A program made the position numbers and the translations under genes. Below, one piece after another: positions 7,937 to 16,708 of a stretch of DNA of 64,000 nucleotides. The notes below the pieces were generated by a model that worked only from the letters and a program-made list of their open reading frames with translations, was not told the origin of the DNA and did no database searches. Every line of letters starts with the position of its first letter. Positions within the stretch are counted from its first letter, which is position 1. Source of the DNA: DSPP01 sp964607165 (GTDB lineage: Bacteria > Zixibacteria > MSB-5A5 > DSPP01). The DNA is taken from the NCBI GenBank assembly GCA_964607165.1, contig CAZSIT010000005.1, positions 56,025 to 120,024 of the forward strand, given 5' to 3'.

Positions 7937-8511
7937 TTTTTCTTTTGGATAATTATGATTCGTTTACTTACAATCTGTATCAATATATGCTGGAGCTGGG
8001 AGAAGAAGTGAAAGTGGCGCGCAACAATGAGGTCACGACGGCGGCGGTTGAGAATCTTTCTCCTGCAGCAATAGTGATTTCTCCCGGGCCTAGGCGGCCG
8101 GAGGAGGCGGGAATTTCCCTAGAATTAGTGCGGATGCTGGGGGAAAGAATTCCGATTCTGGGAGTTTGTCTGGGACACCAGGCCATCGGCTTCGCTTTTG
8201 GAGCGGAAATAGTCGGAGCCAAGCGGATTATGCACGGGAAAGTTTCCGCAATTGGGCACGATGGCAAAACAATTTTTGAAAATTTGGAAAATCCCTTTTT
8301 TGCCACCCGCTATCATTCGTTGACAGTAGAACCTTCATCTGTTCCCCCTGATTTGGAAGTTTCGGCCACGGCGGATGATGGCACGATAATGGGGTTGAGG
8401 CACCGGCGTTTTAAAATTGAGGGGGTGCAGTTCCATCCGGAGTCTTTTTTGACTTCCTGCGGGAAAAAGTTGCTGGCTAATTTTCTAAAAGTGGCGAAGG
8501 CTAATGCTTAG
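7933..8511 (+). CDS. trpG: Anthranilate synthase component II (glutamine amidotransferase)
   Basis: 192 residues, class I glutamine amidotransferase. The triad is Cys79 in GVCLGHQ, His168 and Glu170 in HPESF. The N-terminal LLDNYDSFTYNL is typical of TrpG/PabA. It supplies ammonia to TrpE and may also serve aminodeoxychorismate synthase, since TrpG and PabA are hard to tell apart and no pabA is in the window. ATGA overlap with trpE and an 8-nt overlap with trpD imply coupled translation. The oxyanion-loop motif reads SPGPRRPEEAG, slightly off the common SPGPGxPxxAG. Confidence 0.96.
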   Translation: MIFLLDNYDSFTYNLYQYMLELGEEVKVARNNEVTTAAVENLSPAAIVISPGPRRPEEAGISLELVRMLGERIPILGVCLGHQAIGFAFGAEIVGAKRIMHGKVSAIGHDGKTIFENLENPFFATRYHSLTVEPSSVPPDLEVSATADDGTIMGLRHRRFKIEGVQFHPESFLTSCGKKLLANFLKVAKANA

Positions 8512-9517
8512 AGCGTATTTGCAAAAAGTGGTTGCGGGCGAAATTTTAACATTGGCCGAGGCGCAGAAGGTAATGGAGCTGATTATGTCAGGCGTTGCGC
8601 CGCCGGTTCAAATCGGTGCCTTGGCGACCGCTTTGCGCTTGCGGGGAGAGACGGTGGAGGAGTTGGTGGGGTTCGCTTCGGTAATGCGGGAGCGAGCTGT
8701 GAAAATAAAGGATTCTGACCCAAAGGCGGTGGATACTTGCGGGACGGGAGGAGATGGAGCCGGCACCTTCAACATCTCCACGGCGGCGGCTTTGATCGCA
8801 GCGGGCGCCGGAGCAACGGTCGTCAAGCATGGCGGGCGGGGAGTTTCCTCCGCTTGCGGTTCGGCGGATGTTCTGGCAGAGTTGGGTGTAAACATCGAAG
8901 CTGTGCCGGAAGTAGTGGAGCGGAATGTCAATGAAATTGGCATCGGCTTTTGCTTTGCCCCGGTTTTTCATCCGGCGATGGCCGCGGCAGCGCCAATACG
9001 CAAAGAATTAGGCATCCGCACTTTCTTCAACTTCTTGGGACCGCTGTCCAATCCGGCAGGAGTAAAACGTCAGGTTTTGGGAGTTTTCCATTCGGATTGG
9101 ACGGTGAAGTTGGCCAGCGTGCTGAAACAGATGGGAAGTGAGCATTCGCTGGTTTTTTCCAATGAAGGCGGTCTGGATGAACTTTCTTTTGCTCACCCTT
9201 CGAGAGTCTCGGAATTGGCAAATGAAAAAATTGAAAATTATCGATTAGAAACGAACGGGTGGGGGTATCCTGCGACTAATTCGGCCGAGCTTTCCGGCTC
9301 TACCGCTACAGAAAACGCGAAAATAATTTGGAGTATACTTAAAGGAGAAAAGGGCCCCCGGCGGGATGTGGCGGTTTTAAATGCGGCGGCGGCTATTTAT
9401 GTCGCCGGTAAAACCGGCTCGATTCGGGAGGGTTTGCCTGTGGCGGAAGAGGCGATTGATTCGGGACGGGCCTTTGAGAAACTGGAGCAGCTGATAAAAG
9501 AGAGTAATCGGCGATGA
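8504..9517 (+). CDS. trpD: Anthranilate phosphoribosyltransferase
   Basis: 337 residues, full length. It transfers phosphoribose from PRPP to anthranilate. The PRPP loop GTGGDGAGTFNIST begins near residue 79, followed by VVKHGGRGVSSACGSADVLAELG, both hallmarks of TrpD, and FNFLGPLSNPA about residue 165. The N-terminal helix bundle has the usual LTLAEAQKVMELIMSG. It overlaps trpG by 8 nt and trpC by 4 nt. Confidence 0.97.
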   Translation: MLRAYLQKVVAGEILTLAEAQKVMELIMSGVAPPVQIGALATALRLRGETVEELVGFASVMRERAVKIKDSDPKAVDTCGTGGDGAGTFNISTAAALIAAGAGATVVKHGGRGVSSACGSADVLAELGVNIEAVPEVVERNVNEIGIGFCFAPVFHPAMAAAAPIRKELGIRTFFNFLGPLSNPAGVKRQVLGVFHSDWTVKLASVLKQMGSEHSLVFSNEGGLDELSFAHPSRVSELANEKIENYRLETNGWGYPATNSAELSGSTATENAKIIWSILKGEKGPRRDVAVLNAAAAIYVAGKTGSIREGLPVAEEAIDSGRAFEKLEQLIKESNRR

Positions 9518-10305
9518 ACGTGCTGCAGGCGATTTTTGCTCGTACGAGGAAGGAATTAAAAAAGCAAAAACGGGCGGTTCCGATTGATTCGATGATGCGC
9601 AGTATGGCGCTTTCGCGGCCGCGCTTTCTGGAAGCCTTGAAAAAGCCCGGGCCTTCCATCATCGCGGAGTTCAAACGGGCTTCCCCTTCGGAGGGTGCAA
9701 TTTGTTCCACGGGGAAAGCGGAAGAAATCGCCACCGCTTATACTTCCGCCGGCGCCACGGCTTTGTCCGTGCTGACGGAGAAAAATTATTTTTCCGGCTC
9801 TTCCGGGGATTTGATAGCGGCCAGAAAAAACTCCAGTTTACCTATTTTGCGGAAAGATTTCATTTTGGATGGGTATCAAATCGTCGAGACCAAAAGCTGG
9901 GGGGCGGATGCGATTTTGATTATCGCGGCTTTGCTCAACGACAAAAAACTCTACGGTTTTTTGCAGGCCAGCCGGCGCTGGGAACTGGATGCGGTAGTCG
10001 AGGTGCACAGCAAAAGCGAGGTAGAGCGGGCCTTGGCTTTTGGGGCGGATATCATTGGAGTCAACAACCGCGATTTGAAAACGATGAAGGTTGATGTACG
10101 CGTCTCTTTTGAGCTGGCGGAGAAAATGGATGGGCGGACTGTTTTTATAAGCGAGTCGGGCATCGATTCGCCGGAAACGGTTGCCAAGCTCTATAAGTTA
10201 GGATACAAAGGATTCCTGATAGGCACGCATTTTATGAAACAGCCGGAGCCGGGCAAAGCTTTGTCCCGATTTATTGCCGACTTAAAGAAATTGACCCATG
10301 CTTAA
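9514..10305 (+). CDS. trpC: Indole-3-glycerol phosphate synthase
   Basis: 263 residues, a TIM barrel that closes the indole ring of CdRP. The family motif EFKRASPSEG sits at 52-61 (Lys54 is one of the catalytic lysines), then LRKDFILDGYQI, AILIIAALL, VEVHSKSE, IGVNNRDLKTM and SESGI, in the usual barrel order. It starts with an ATGA overlap of the trpD stop and overlaps trpF by 8 nt. It is a single-domain TrpC, not the TrpCF fusion of enterics. Confidence 0.97.
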   Translation: MNVLQAIFARTRKELKKQKRAVPIDSMMRSMALSRPRFLEALKKPGPSIIAEFKRASPSEGAICSTGKAEEIATAYTSAGATALSVLTEKNYFSGSSGDLIAARKNSSLPILRKDFILDGYQIVETKSWGADAILIIAALLNDKKLYGFLQASRRWELDAVVEVHSKSEVERALAFGADIIGVNNRDLKTMKVDVRVSFELAEKMDGRTVFISESGIDSPETVAKLYKLGYKGFLIGTHFMKQPEPGKALSRFIADLKKLTHA

Positions 10306-10918
10306 AGTAAAAATTTGCGGCATAACCAATCTCAAAGACGCTCTGCTGGCGGAAAAGTTGGGCGCCGACATGCTGGGGTTTATTTTTTATCTTAATAGCT
10401 CGCGTTACGTAGTGCCGTCGCGGGTGGGCAAAATAATTCCCCTGCTTTCGCCGTTTACCCGCACGGCGGGTGTATTCGTTAACGAATCTGTTTCAAAAGT
10501 TCTGCGGATTGCTCGAAATCTGAAATTGGATTTTGTACAGCTGGCGGGAGAGGAAAGCCCCGGTTACATCAAAAAAATACAGAGCGTCTTTCCGGTGATA
10601 AAGGCTTTTCGAGTCGGTTCCGATTTCAGGCTTTCCACCGTCCGGCGCTCACCGGCTCGGCTGCGGCTGGTTGATTCCAACGTGGACGGTTTTTACGGTG
10701 GCAGCGGAAGAACTTTTGATTGGAAAAACATTTCTTCTCTCAAAGGGGATTCCCGGCTGATGCTGGCGGGCGGCCTCGGCACTGAAAATATCCGAGAAGC
10801 ATACGAAACGCTTCAACCGGCGGCGGTCGACTTGACCAGTTCAATGGAGGCCCGCCCCGGGAAAAAAGACCCGGCCAAGCTGAAAAATTTTTTTGAGGTG
10901 GTAAATGAGCTACGTTAG
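10298..10918 (+). CDS. trpF: Phosphoribosylanthranilate isomerase
   Basis: 206 residues, a TIM barrel. The catalytic Cys is in KICGIT (Cys7); the general acid Asp is in the C-terminal region (VDLTSSMEARPGKKD, where most homologues read VDVSSGVE..PGxKD). LGADMLGFIFY and FVQLAGEE are typical. It catalyses the Amadori rearrangement of PRA to CdRP. The final codons overlap the trpB start by 14 nt. Confidence 0.95.
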   Translation: MLKVKICGITNLKDALLAEKLGADMLGFIFYLNSSRYVVPSRVGKIIPLLSPFTRTAGVFVNESVSKVLRIARNLKLDFVQLAGEESPGYIKKIQSVFPVIKAFRVGSDFRLSTVRRSPARLRLVDSNVDGFYGGSGRTFDWKNISSLKGDSRLMLAGGLGTENIREAYETLQPAAVDLTSSMEARPGKKDPAKLKNFFEVVNELR

Positions 10919-12107
10919 GGCCGTTAAAAATTACCGCTGGCCGGATAGAAGCGGACATTTTGGCCCGTACGGCGGGCGTTTTGTGCCCGAGACTTTGATG
11001 GCGCCGCTTTTTCTTCTGGAAAAAGAATACCTGAAAGCCAAAAAAGATCCGAAGTTTCGAACGGAGCTAAAAACGGTTTTGGCTGATTATGCGGGAAGGC
11101 CTTCACCTTTATTTTTTGCTGAGCGGACTTCGAAAAAGTTGGGGTTTGATTTATATCTGAAGCGCGAAGATTTGAATCATACCGGCGCGCATAAAATCAA
11201 CAATACCCTGGGACAAGTTTTGCTGGCTTTGCGAATGGGAAAGCGGCGCATCATTGCCGAAACGGGAGCCGGGCAGCACGGGCTGGCGACGGCCACGGTG
11301 TGCGCCAAGTATGGGTTGGAGTGCGTGGTTTATATGGGAGAGGAGGATGTGCGCCGGCAGGCGCCCAACGTCTATAAGATGAAACTTTTAGGGGCGAAAG
11401 TTATTTCGGTTTCTTCAGGAGCCAAAACTTTGAAGGATGCCACCAACGAGGCGTTGCGGGATTGGGTTACCAACGTTCGAACAACATTCTATATCATCGG
11501 CTCGGTGGTGGGACCGCATCCCTACCCGATGATGGTGCGGGATTTTCAGTCGGTCATCGGCAGAGAGACAAAAATTCAATTTGCCAAAATGAAAGGAGGG
11601 TTGCCGGATTATCTGATTGCCTGCGTGGGGGGCGGCTCTAACGCCATCGGGCTTTTTTGTCCATTTTTGAAAACCAAAGTGAAGATGATTGGGGTGGAGG
11701 CGGCCGGTTTGGGTCTTTCGACCCATCACCATTCCGCCACTTTGACCAAAGGGAGGCCGGGAGTTTTGCACGGGAGCAAAAGTTATCTTTTGCAGAACGC
11801 CGACGGCCAGGTGCAGCTGCCGCACTCCATTTCCGCCGGTCTGGATTATCCGGGAGTGGGGCCGGAACATTCGTTTCTCAAGGATGCGGGGCGAGTGGAG
11901 TATCAAATCGCCAGCGACCGGGAAGCGCTGGAAGGGTTTCGTTTTCTTTCGCAAACGGAGGGGATTATTCCGGCTCTTGAGCCGGCACACGCTTTAGGGT
12001 ATCTACTGAAAGGAAATAAGCGTTTTAGCGGCCGTTCGGTTATTTGCTGTCTTTCGGGGCGCGGCGACAAGGATATGGGAATTGTTCGGGAGCGATTGAA
12101 AATATGA
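10905..12107 (+). CDS. trpB: Tryptophan synthase beta chain
   Basis: 400 residues, TrpB1 type. The PLP-binding lysine is Lys97 in HTGAHKINNTLGQ. Other family marks are the N-terminal GPYGGRFVPETLM, AETGAGQHGLATA, the phosphate cup GGGSNAIG and EGIIPALEPAHAL. It condenses indole with serine. The next gene encodes the alpha chain, and the ATGA overlap suggests coupled synthesis of the alpha2-beta2 complex. Confidence 0.98.
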   Translation: MSYVRAVKNYRWPDRSGHFGPYGGRFVPETLMAPLFLLEKEYLKAKKDPKFRTELKTVLADYAGRPSPLFFAERTSKKLGFDLYLKREDLNHTGAHKINNTLGQVLLALRMGKRRIIAETGAGQHGLATATVCAKYGLECVVYMGEEDVRRQAPNVYKMKLLGAKVISVSSGAKTLKDATNEALRDWVTNVRTTFYIIGSVVGPHPYPMMVRDFQSVIGRETKIQFAKMKGGLPDYLIACVGGGSNAIGLFCPFLKTKVKMIGVEAAGLGLSTHHHSATLTKGRPGVLHGSKSYLLQNADGQVQLPHSISAGLDYPGVGPEHSFLKDAGRVEYQIASDREALEGFRFLSQTEGIIPALEPAHALGYLLKGNKRFSGRSVICCLSGRGDKDMGIVRERLKI

Positions 12108-12895
12108 ACCGGATCGGGAAGTTCTGGAAAAAGGGAAAAAAAGCTTTGGTGCCTTTCGTTACGGCCGGGTTTCCCCATAAAAATTTCACGCCGGAGTTGA
12201 TTCTGGCGCTGGCTGACGCAGGAGCCGATATGGTGGAAATTGGCATTCCTTTTTCCGACCCGGTGGCGGATGGGCCGACCATTCAGGCTTCTTCGCAAGT
12301 CGCTTTGCAAAACGGTTTACGGTTGAAAGATATTTTTCGCCAGGTAGAGAAAATTCGCGCCAAGTCGGATATTCCTTTGCTTTTGATGGGATATTACAAT
12401 CCGATTCTGGCCTGCGGATTGGAAAAGTTTGCACAGGCGGCATCCAATGCCGGCGTGGACGGTTTGATAGTTCCCGATTTGCCGCCGGAGGAGGGGAATG
12501 GTTTGGGAACCGCCTGTCGCAAAGCCGGTTTATCGCTGGTTTACCTGATTGCCCCAACCACGCCGCCGGAGCGGATTTCAAAAATCGGAAAGGCTTCGAA
12601 CGGTTTTTGCTACTGCGTTTCGACCACGGGCGTTACCGGGGAACGAAAAAAATTGAGCGCGGGCTTGAAAGATTTTTTACTTTGCGTGCGGATGCGAACC
12701 AAAAAGCCCTTTGTAGTCGGGTTTGGGATTTCGACGCCAGAGCAGGCGGCTACCCTTGCCCCCCTGGCCGACGGCGTCGTGGTGGGCAGCGCGTTGGTGC
12801 AAATATTTTTGGAGGACGAAAATCGGCGGTCGGCTTTGCGCAAAGCTTGCAGGCTGGTTAAGAAAATGGCGGAAGGGTTGAATGGAATTGGATGA
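12104..12895 (+). CDS. trpA: Tryptophan synthase alpha chain
   Basis: 263 residues from ATG 12104 (ATGA overlap with trpB); the frame runs further back inside trpB but without likeness. TIM barrel with the catalytic Glu45 and Asp56 in EIGIPFSDPVADG, GYYNPI, VPDLPPEE and the phosphate-binding FGISTPEQA. It cleaves indole-3-glycerol phosphate and channels indole to TrpB. It overlaps the following chorismate mutase by 14 nt. Confidence 0.97.
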   Translation: MNRIGKFWKKGKKALVPFVTAGFPHKNFTPELILALADAGADMVEIGIPFSDPVADGPTIQASSQVALQNGLRLKDIFRQVEKIRAKSDIPLLLMGYYNPILACGLEKFAQAASNAGVDGLIVPDLPPEEGNGLGTACRKAGLSLVYLIAPTTPPERISKIGKASNGFCYCVSTTGVTGERKKLSAGLKDFLLCVRMRTKKPFVVGFGISTPEQAATLAPLADGVVVGSALVQIFLEDENRRSALRKACRLVKKMAEGLNGIG

Positions 12896-13163
12896 ACTGC
12901 GCAAACAAATCGATGATTTGGATCGCCGCCTGGTTCTTCTTTTGAACCAGCGGGCGCGTTTAGTAGAGGAAGTCGGGAAGGTTAAGAAGCGGTCAGGTAT
13001 GGAAGTTTACGCTCCGGAGCGGGAGAAGGAGATTTTGAAGCTGGTAATCGATACCAATGGCGGGCCTTTTTCCAGCTCCGCCATCGTGCGGCTGTTCGAG
13101 CGTATTTTAGATGAGTCGCGCAGTTTGGAGCGCCACGTTGCCGAGGATGCGAAGGGGAAATAG
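12882..13163 (+). CDS. Chorismate mutase, AroQ class
   Basis: 93 residues, all-helical AroQ-type mutase. LDELRKQIDDLDRRLVLLLNQ is the classic first helix with the active-site Arg; ARLVEEVGKVK and YAPEREKEIL follow, and the last helix has VRLFERILDESRSLE. It turns chorismate into prephenate, the branch to Phe and Tyr. It is free-standing, not fused to PheA or DAHP synthase. It overlaps trpA by 14 nt, and its TAG directly abuts the ATG of the DAHP synthase. In several bacteria such mutases bind the neighbouring DAHP synthase; such pairing here is inference. Confidence 0.93.
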   Translation: MELDELRKQIDDLDRRLVLLLNQRARLVEEVGKVKKRSGMEVYAPEREKEILKLVIDTNGGPFSSSAIVRLFERILDESRSLERHVAEDAKGK

Positions 13164-14177
13164 ATGGTTATCGTAATGCAGCCGGGGGCTAAAGAAGAAG
13201 AGATTCAAAAAGTAATCGAGCGGCTGGTGGAAAAAGGGTTTGATGTGCACCGCTCCACCGGCGCCGAGCGAACCGTTCTGGGAGCCATCGGCAACAAAAA
13301 TGGCATCGACATCCGTGATTTTGAAATTTTAGACGGGGTGCACGAAGTTCTGCGCATCAGCGAACCGTACAAGTTAGCGGGCCGAACGTTTCAGCGCGAA
13401 GATACGCGCATCATGGTTGGCGGAGTAACCATCGGCGGGCCGGAGGTGGTGGTGATGGCCGGGCCCTGCTCGGTGGAAAGCCGCCAGCAGATTAAAACCA
13501 TCGCCAAGCTGGTCAAAGAGGCAGGCGCGAAGGTTCTGCGGGGTGGGGCTTTCAAGCCGCGCACCTCGCCTTACTCTTTTCAGGGTCTGGGTGAAGAAGG
13601 TTTGAAATACCTGCGCGAAGCGGCGGATGCCAATGGGCTTTTGACCGTGTCGGAAATTATGGACTGGATGGATATCCCCCTCGCCATCCGCTACATCGAT
13701 ATCATCCAGATCGGCGCGCGCAACATGCAGAATTTTACGCTCTTGAAAGAACTGGGAAATTTGAACAAGCCGATTTTGCTCAAGCGGGGGATGGCAGCGA
13801 CCATCGAGGAACTTTTGATGGCGGCGGAATACATAATGTCCGGCGGCAACCGGCAGGTGATTTTGTGCGAACGGGGAATCCGCACCTTTGAAAATTCGAC
13901 CCGCAACACCTTGGACATTTCCGCCATTCCGGTGGTGAAAAAGAAATCGCATTTGCCGATTATCGCCGACCCTTCGCACGGCACCGGTTTGCGCGACCAC
14001 GTCGCGCCGATGGCCCGGGCGGCGGTTGTCGCCGGCGCGGACGGGCTTTTAATCGAGGTCCATCAGGAGCCAGACCAGGCGCTTTCGGACGGGGCCCAGT
14101 CGCTTTTCCCTGAGCAGTTTGCGGAGTTGATGAAAGAATTGAAAATTATGGCGCAGGCGATAGGCCGAACAATTTAA
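13164..14177 (+). CDS. aroF: DAHP synthase (type I-beta, first copy)
   Basis: 337 residues. An N-terminal ferredoxin-like regulatory domain (1-80: VIVMQPGAKEEEIQKVIERL...) precedes the KDO8PS-like TIM barrel: MAGPCSVES, RGGAFKPRTSPYSFQG, QIGARNMQNF, LLKRGMAAT, LCERGIRTFE, DPSHGTG. Metal ligands are the Cys of GPCSV, and His, Glu and Asp late in the barrel. It joins PEP and erythrose 4-phosphate, the entry to the shikimate pathway. A close paralogue lies at 16709. The N-terminal domain is where Phe/Tyr feedback acts in related enzymes. Confidence 0.96.
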   Translation: MVIVMQPGAKEEEIQKVIERLVEKGFDVHRSTGAERTVLGAIGNKNGIDIRDFEILDGVHEVLRISEPYKLAGRTFQREDTRIMVGGVTIGGPEVVVMAGPCSVESRQQIKTIAKLVKEAGAKVLRGGAFKPRTSPYSFQGLGEEGLKYLREAADANGLLTVSEIMDWMDIPLAIRYIDIIQIGARNMQNFTLLKELGNLNKPILLKRGMAATIEELLMAAEYIMSGGNRQVILCERGIRTFENSTRNTLDISAIPVVKKKSHLPIIADPSHGTGLRDHVAPMARAAVVAGADGLLIEVHQEPDQALSDGAQSLFPEQFAELMKELKIMAQAIGRTI

Positions 14178-15874
14178 TGCAAGCGTTCAAAATTGAAATC
14201 GCCCGCAAGTTGGCAGAAAAAATTGGAGCGGAATGGGAGGCGGTGGTCAAAGATATCGAAGTGCCGCCGCAATCGGAGTTTGGAGATTTTGCCTTTCCCT
14301 GCCACGGGCTGGCCAAGATTTTGAAAAAAAACCCGGTTCAAATCGCCGCCGAACTGGCGGCAACGCTCGCGGTCGGCAACGGAATAAGGCGGATTGAGGC
14401 AAAGGCGGGATATGTCAATTTTTGGATTGAGCGAACGAAAGCGACCGGAGAAGTTCTGCGGCAGGTTTTTTCGCAAAAGGAAAACTACGGTTCGAGCGCA
14501 GTTGGGAACGGCAAAACGATTGTCATAGATTTCTCCTCCCCCAATATCGCCAAACATTTTGGCGTGGGGCACTTACGCTCGACTGCCATCGGGCATTCGC
14601 TGACGCGGATTTACAAGAAACTTGGTTATCAAGTGGCGGGCATCAATCACCTCGGAGACTGGGGGACTCAATTCGGCCAGTTGATTGCCGCTTTCAAGAA
14701 ATGGGGGAGTGAAAACGAACTGCAACGAAACCCTATCGGCCATCTTTACGAGCTATATGTTCGCTTCCATCGTGAGGCGAAGGAAAACTCGGCTTTAGAA
14801 GAGGACGGGAGGCTCTGGTTCAAAAAATTAGAGGAAGGGAACGCAGAAGCCGCAGCGCTCTGGCAGCATTTCAAGGACTTGAGCCTGGCGGAGTTTGAGC
14901 GGGTTTATTCCGCTCTGGGAATTCGCTTCGATTACTTCACCGGAGAAAGCTTTTACAACGACAAAATGGAGCGGGTGATAAAGCTTCTGGCCGACAAAAA
15001 CCTTTCCTCGATTTCGGAGGAGGCCTTGATTGTCGATTTGTCGGCTTATGATATGCCGCCTTTGCTTTTGAAAAAGAAAGATGAAGCCACCCTGTATTCC
15101 ACGCGCGATCTGGCGGCGGCTTGGTATCGCTGGGAGACTTTCGGCTTTGAGCGTTCGCTTTACGTGGTGGGCGTGGCCCAGAGCCTGCATTTCAAGCAGC
15201 TGTTCAAAACTCTCGAGTTGGCTGGTTTTGATTGGCATTCCCGGATGGTGCACGTCGATTTCGGCTGGGTCAGGTTCGGCGATGAAATTATGGCGACGCG
15301 TGAAGGGAACGTAATCTTTTTGAAAGAAGTTCTGGACAAAGGGGTCGAACTGGCCAAGAAGACCATTTTGGAGAAAAATCCGGAATTGAAGGACGTTGAA
15401 AAGACTTCCCAAATGATTGCGGTGGGGGCGATTATGTTTGCCGATTTGTCGACCCGAAGGCATAAGGACATCAACTTTATCTGGGAAGAAGTTTTGAACT
15501 TTGAAGGAGATACCGGGCCGTACCTGCAGTATACCCACGCCCGGCTTTCCTCCCTTTTGCGCAAATACGGCCGACCGGTTTCGGGTAATGTCGATTTTAG
15601 CTGGCTCTCTAATGATTTGGCTTGGCCGGTGGTGCGGGAGCTGGACCGTTTTCCACAGACGGTGGCGGCGGCGGCAGAATATTACGAGCCCTCTTTTGTC
15701 GCCAGCTATCTTTTGGATTTGACCAAAGCCTTCAACGCTTTTTATCAGAAGGAGCGAATCTTGACCGATGATGAAAAAGCTACGGCAGCGAAAGTTCTTT
15801 TGGTCGATGGTGTACGCACGATTTTGAAAGAGGGGCTTTATTTGCTCGGCATCGAAGCGCCGGAGGAGATGTGA
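14177..15874 (+). CDS. argS: Arginyl-tRNA synthetase
   Basis: 565 residues, class Ia synthetase. It has an N-terminal Arg-S additional domain (1-90), then VIDFSSPNIAKHFGVGHLRST with the HIGH-like HVGH variant (here FGVGHLRS), the NHLGDWGTQFG signature, and MATREGNVIFL in the place of KMSKS. The C-terminal DALR anticodon-binding domain starts near residue 450 (GPYLQYTHARLSSLL) and ends in LLGIEAPEEM. Its ATG uses the last base of the preceding TAA. It is an odd guest inside the aromatic operon, and would be driven by the same promoter unless an internal one exists. Confidence 0.96.
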   Translation: MQAFKIEIARKLAEKIGAEWEAVVKDIEVPPQSEFGDFAFPCHGLAKILKKNPVQIAAELAATLAVGNGIRRIEAKAGYVNFWIERTKATGEVLRQVFSQKENYGSSAVGNGKTIVIDFSSPNIAKHFGVGHLRSTAIGHSLTRIYKKLGYQVAGINHLGDWGTQFGQLIAAFKKWGSENELQRNPIGHLYELYVRFHREAKENSALEEDGRLWFKKLEEGNAEAAALWQHFKDLSLAEFERVYSALGIRFDYFTGESFYNDKMERVIKLLADKNLSSISEEALIVDLSAYDMPPLLLKKKDEATLYSTRDLAAAWYRWETFGFERSLYVVGVAQSLHFKQLFKTLELAGFDWHSRMVHVDFGWVRFGDEIMATREGNVIFLKEVLDKGVELAKKTILEKNPELKDVEKTSQMIAVGAIMFADLSTRRHKDINFIWEEVLNFEGDTGPYLQYTHARLSSLLRKYGRPVSGNVDFSWLSNDLAWPVVRELDRFPQTVAAAAEYYEPSFVASYLLDLTKAFNAFYQKERILTDDEKATAAKVLLVDGVRTILKEGLYLLGIEAPEEM

Positions 15875-16707
15875 AACCGTTCAAACGCGTCGCCATAATC
15901 GGCACCGGCCTCATCGGCGGGTCTATCGGCCTGGCTCTGCGGAAAAGCAAATTGGAGCGGATCGGCTTTGACCGTCCGGCAGTTTTGAGAGAGGCGTTAA
16001 AGCGCAAAGCGATTGACCAAAAGGCCAAAACGCTGGCGGTAGCGGTGCGCTCGGCGGATTTAATTCTGCTGGCTCTCCCGGTTGGAGATATTCTGGCGGT
16101 GCTGCCTCATCTGGTCCGAACGGCTCCGGCGAACGCCGTCATCACGGATGCGGGAAGCACCAAAAGAGAAATTTGTGGGCTGGCCCATCAACTGGGACTG
16201 AAAAACTTCGTCGGCGGGCATCCGCTGGCCGGAAAGGAAGAAAGCGGGGTTGAAAATGCCGATGGAAAGTTGTTTGCAGACCGAAACTGGTTTCTCTGCC
16301 CCAATAAAAACTCAAAATCTTTGAGCCGGATGAAAAGTTTCGTCCACCTGTTAGGCGCAAAGCCGGTGGTTGTCGAGCCGGGTGAGCATGACCGGATTCT
16401 GGCAGCGACCTCCCACCTTCCACAGCTGATTTCAACTATTCTTGCGGCTTCGGTCGCGGAGCTTCTGGGAAAAGAGACAAACAAAATAAAAACTTTTGCC
16501 GGTTCAGGATTGAAAGACACCACCCGATTGGCCGGTTCTCCCTATTCGGTTTGGAAGGACGTTTTTGCTACCAACCGAAGTGAATTGGAGAATGCCCTCC
16601 AGAATTTCAAAATGCGGCTAAACAGCCTGTCGAACCGGTTTACTTCTACGGAACCACTGGAGCAGGAATTTGCAATCGGGAATCGATTCAGTAAGGGCTT
16701 AGAATAA
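15871..16707 (+). CDS. tyrA: Prephenate dehydrogenase
   Basis: 278 residues from GTG 15871, overlapping the argS stop. An N-terminal Rossmann fold with GTGLIGGSIGLALRK binds NAD(P). DAGSTKREI and GGHPLAGKEESGVENAD (with the substrate-binding His-Pro-Leu-Ala-Gly) mark the TyrA family, and the helical C-terminal domain carries ATSHLPQLIS, GSGLKDTTRLAGSPYSVWKDVF. It oxidatively decarboxylates prephenate towards tyrosine. It has no fused mutase or ACT domain; the free mutase at 12882 supplies prephenate. Confidence 0.95.
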   Translation: MKPFKRVAIIGTGLIGGSIGLALRKSKLERIGFDRPAVLREALKRKAIDQKAKTLAVAVRSADLILLALPVGDILAVLPHLVRTAPANAVITDAGSTKREICGLAHQLGLKNFVGGHPLAGKEESGVENADGKLFADRNWFLCPNKNSKSLSRMKSFVHLLGAKPVVVEPGEHDRILAATSHLPQLISTILAASVAELLGKETNKIKTFAGSGLKDTTRLAGSPYSVWKDVFATNRSELENALQNFKMRLNSLSNRFTSTEPLEQEFAIGNRFSKGLE

Positions 16708-16708
16708 A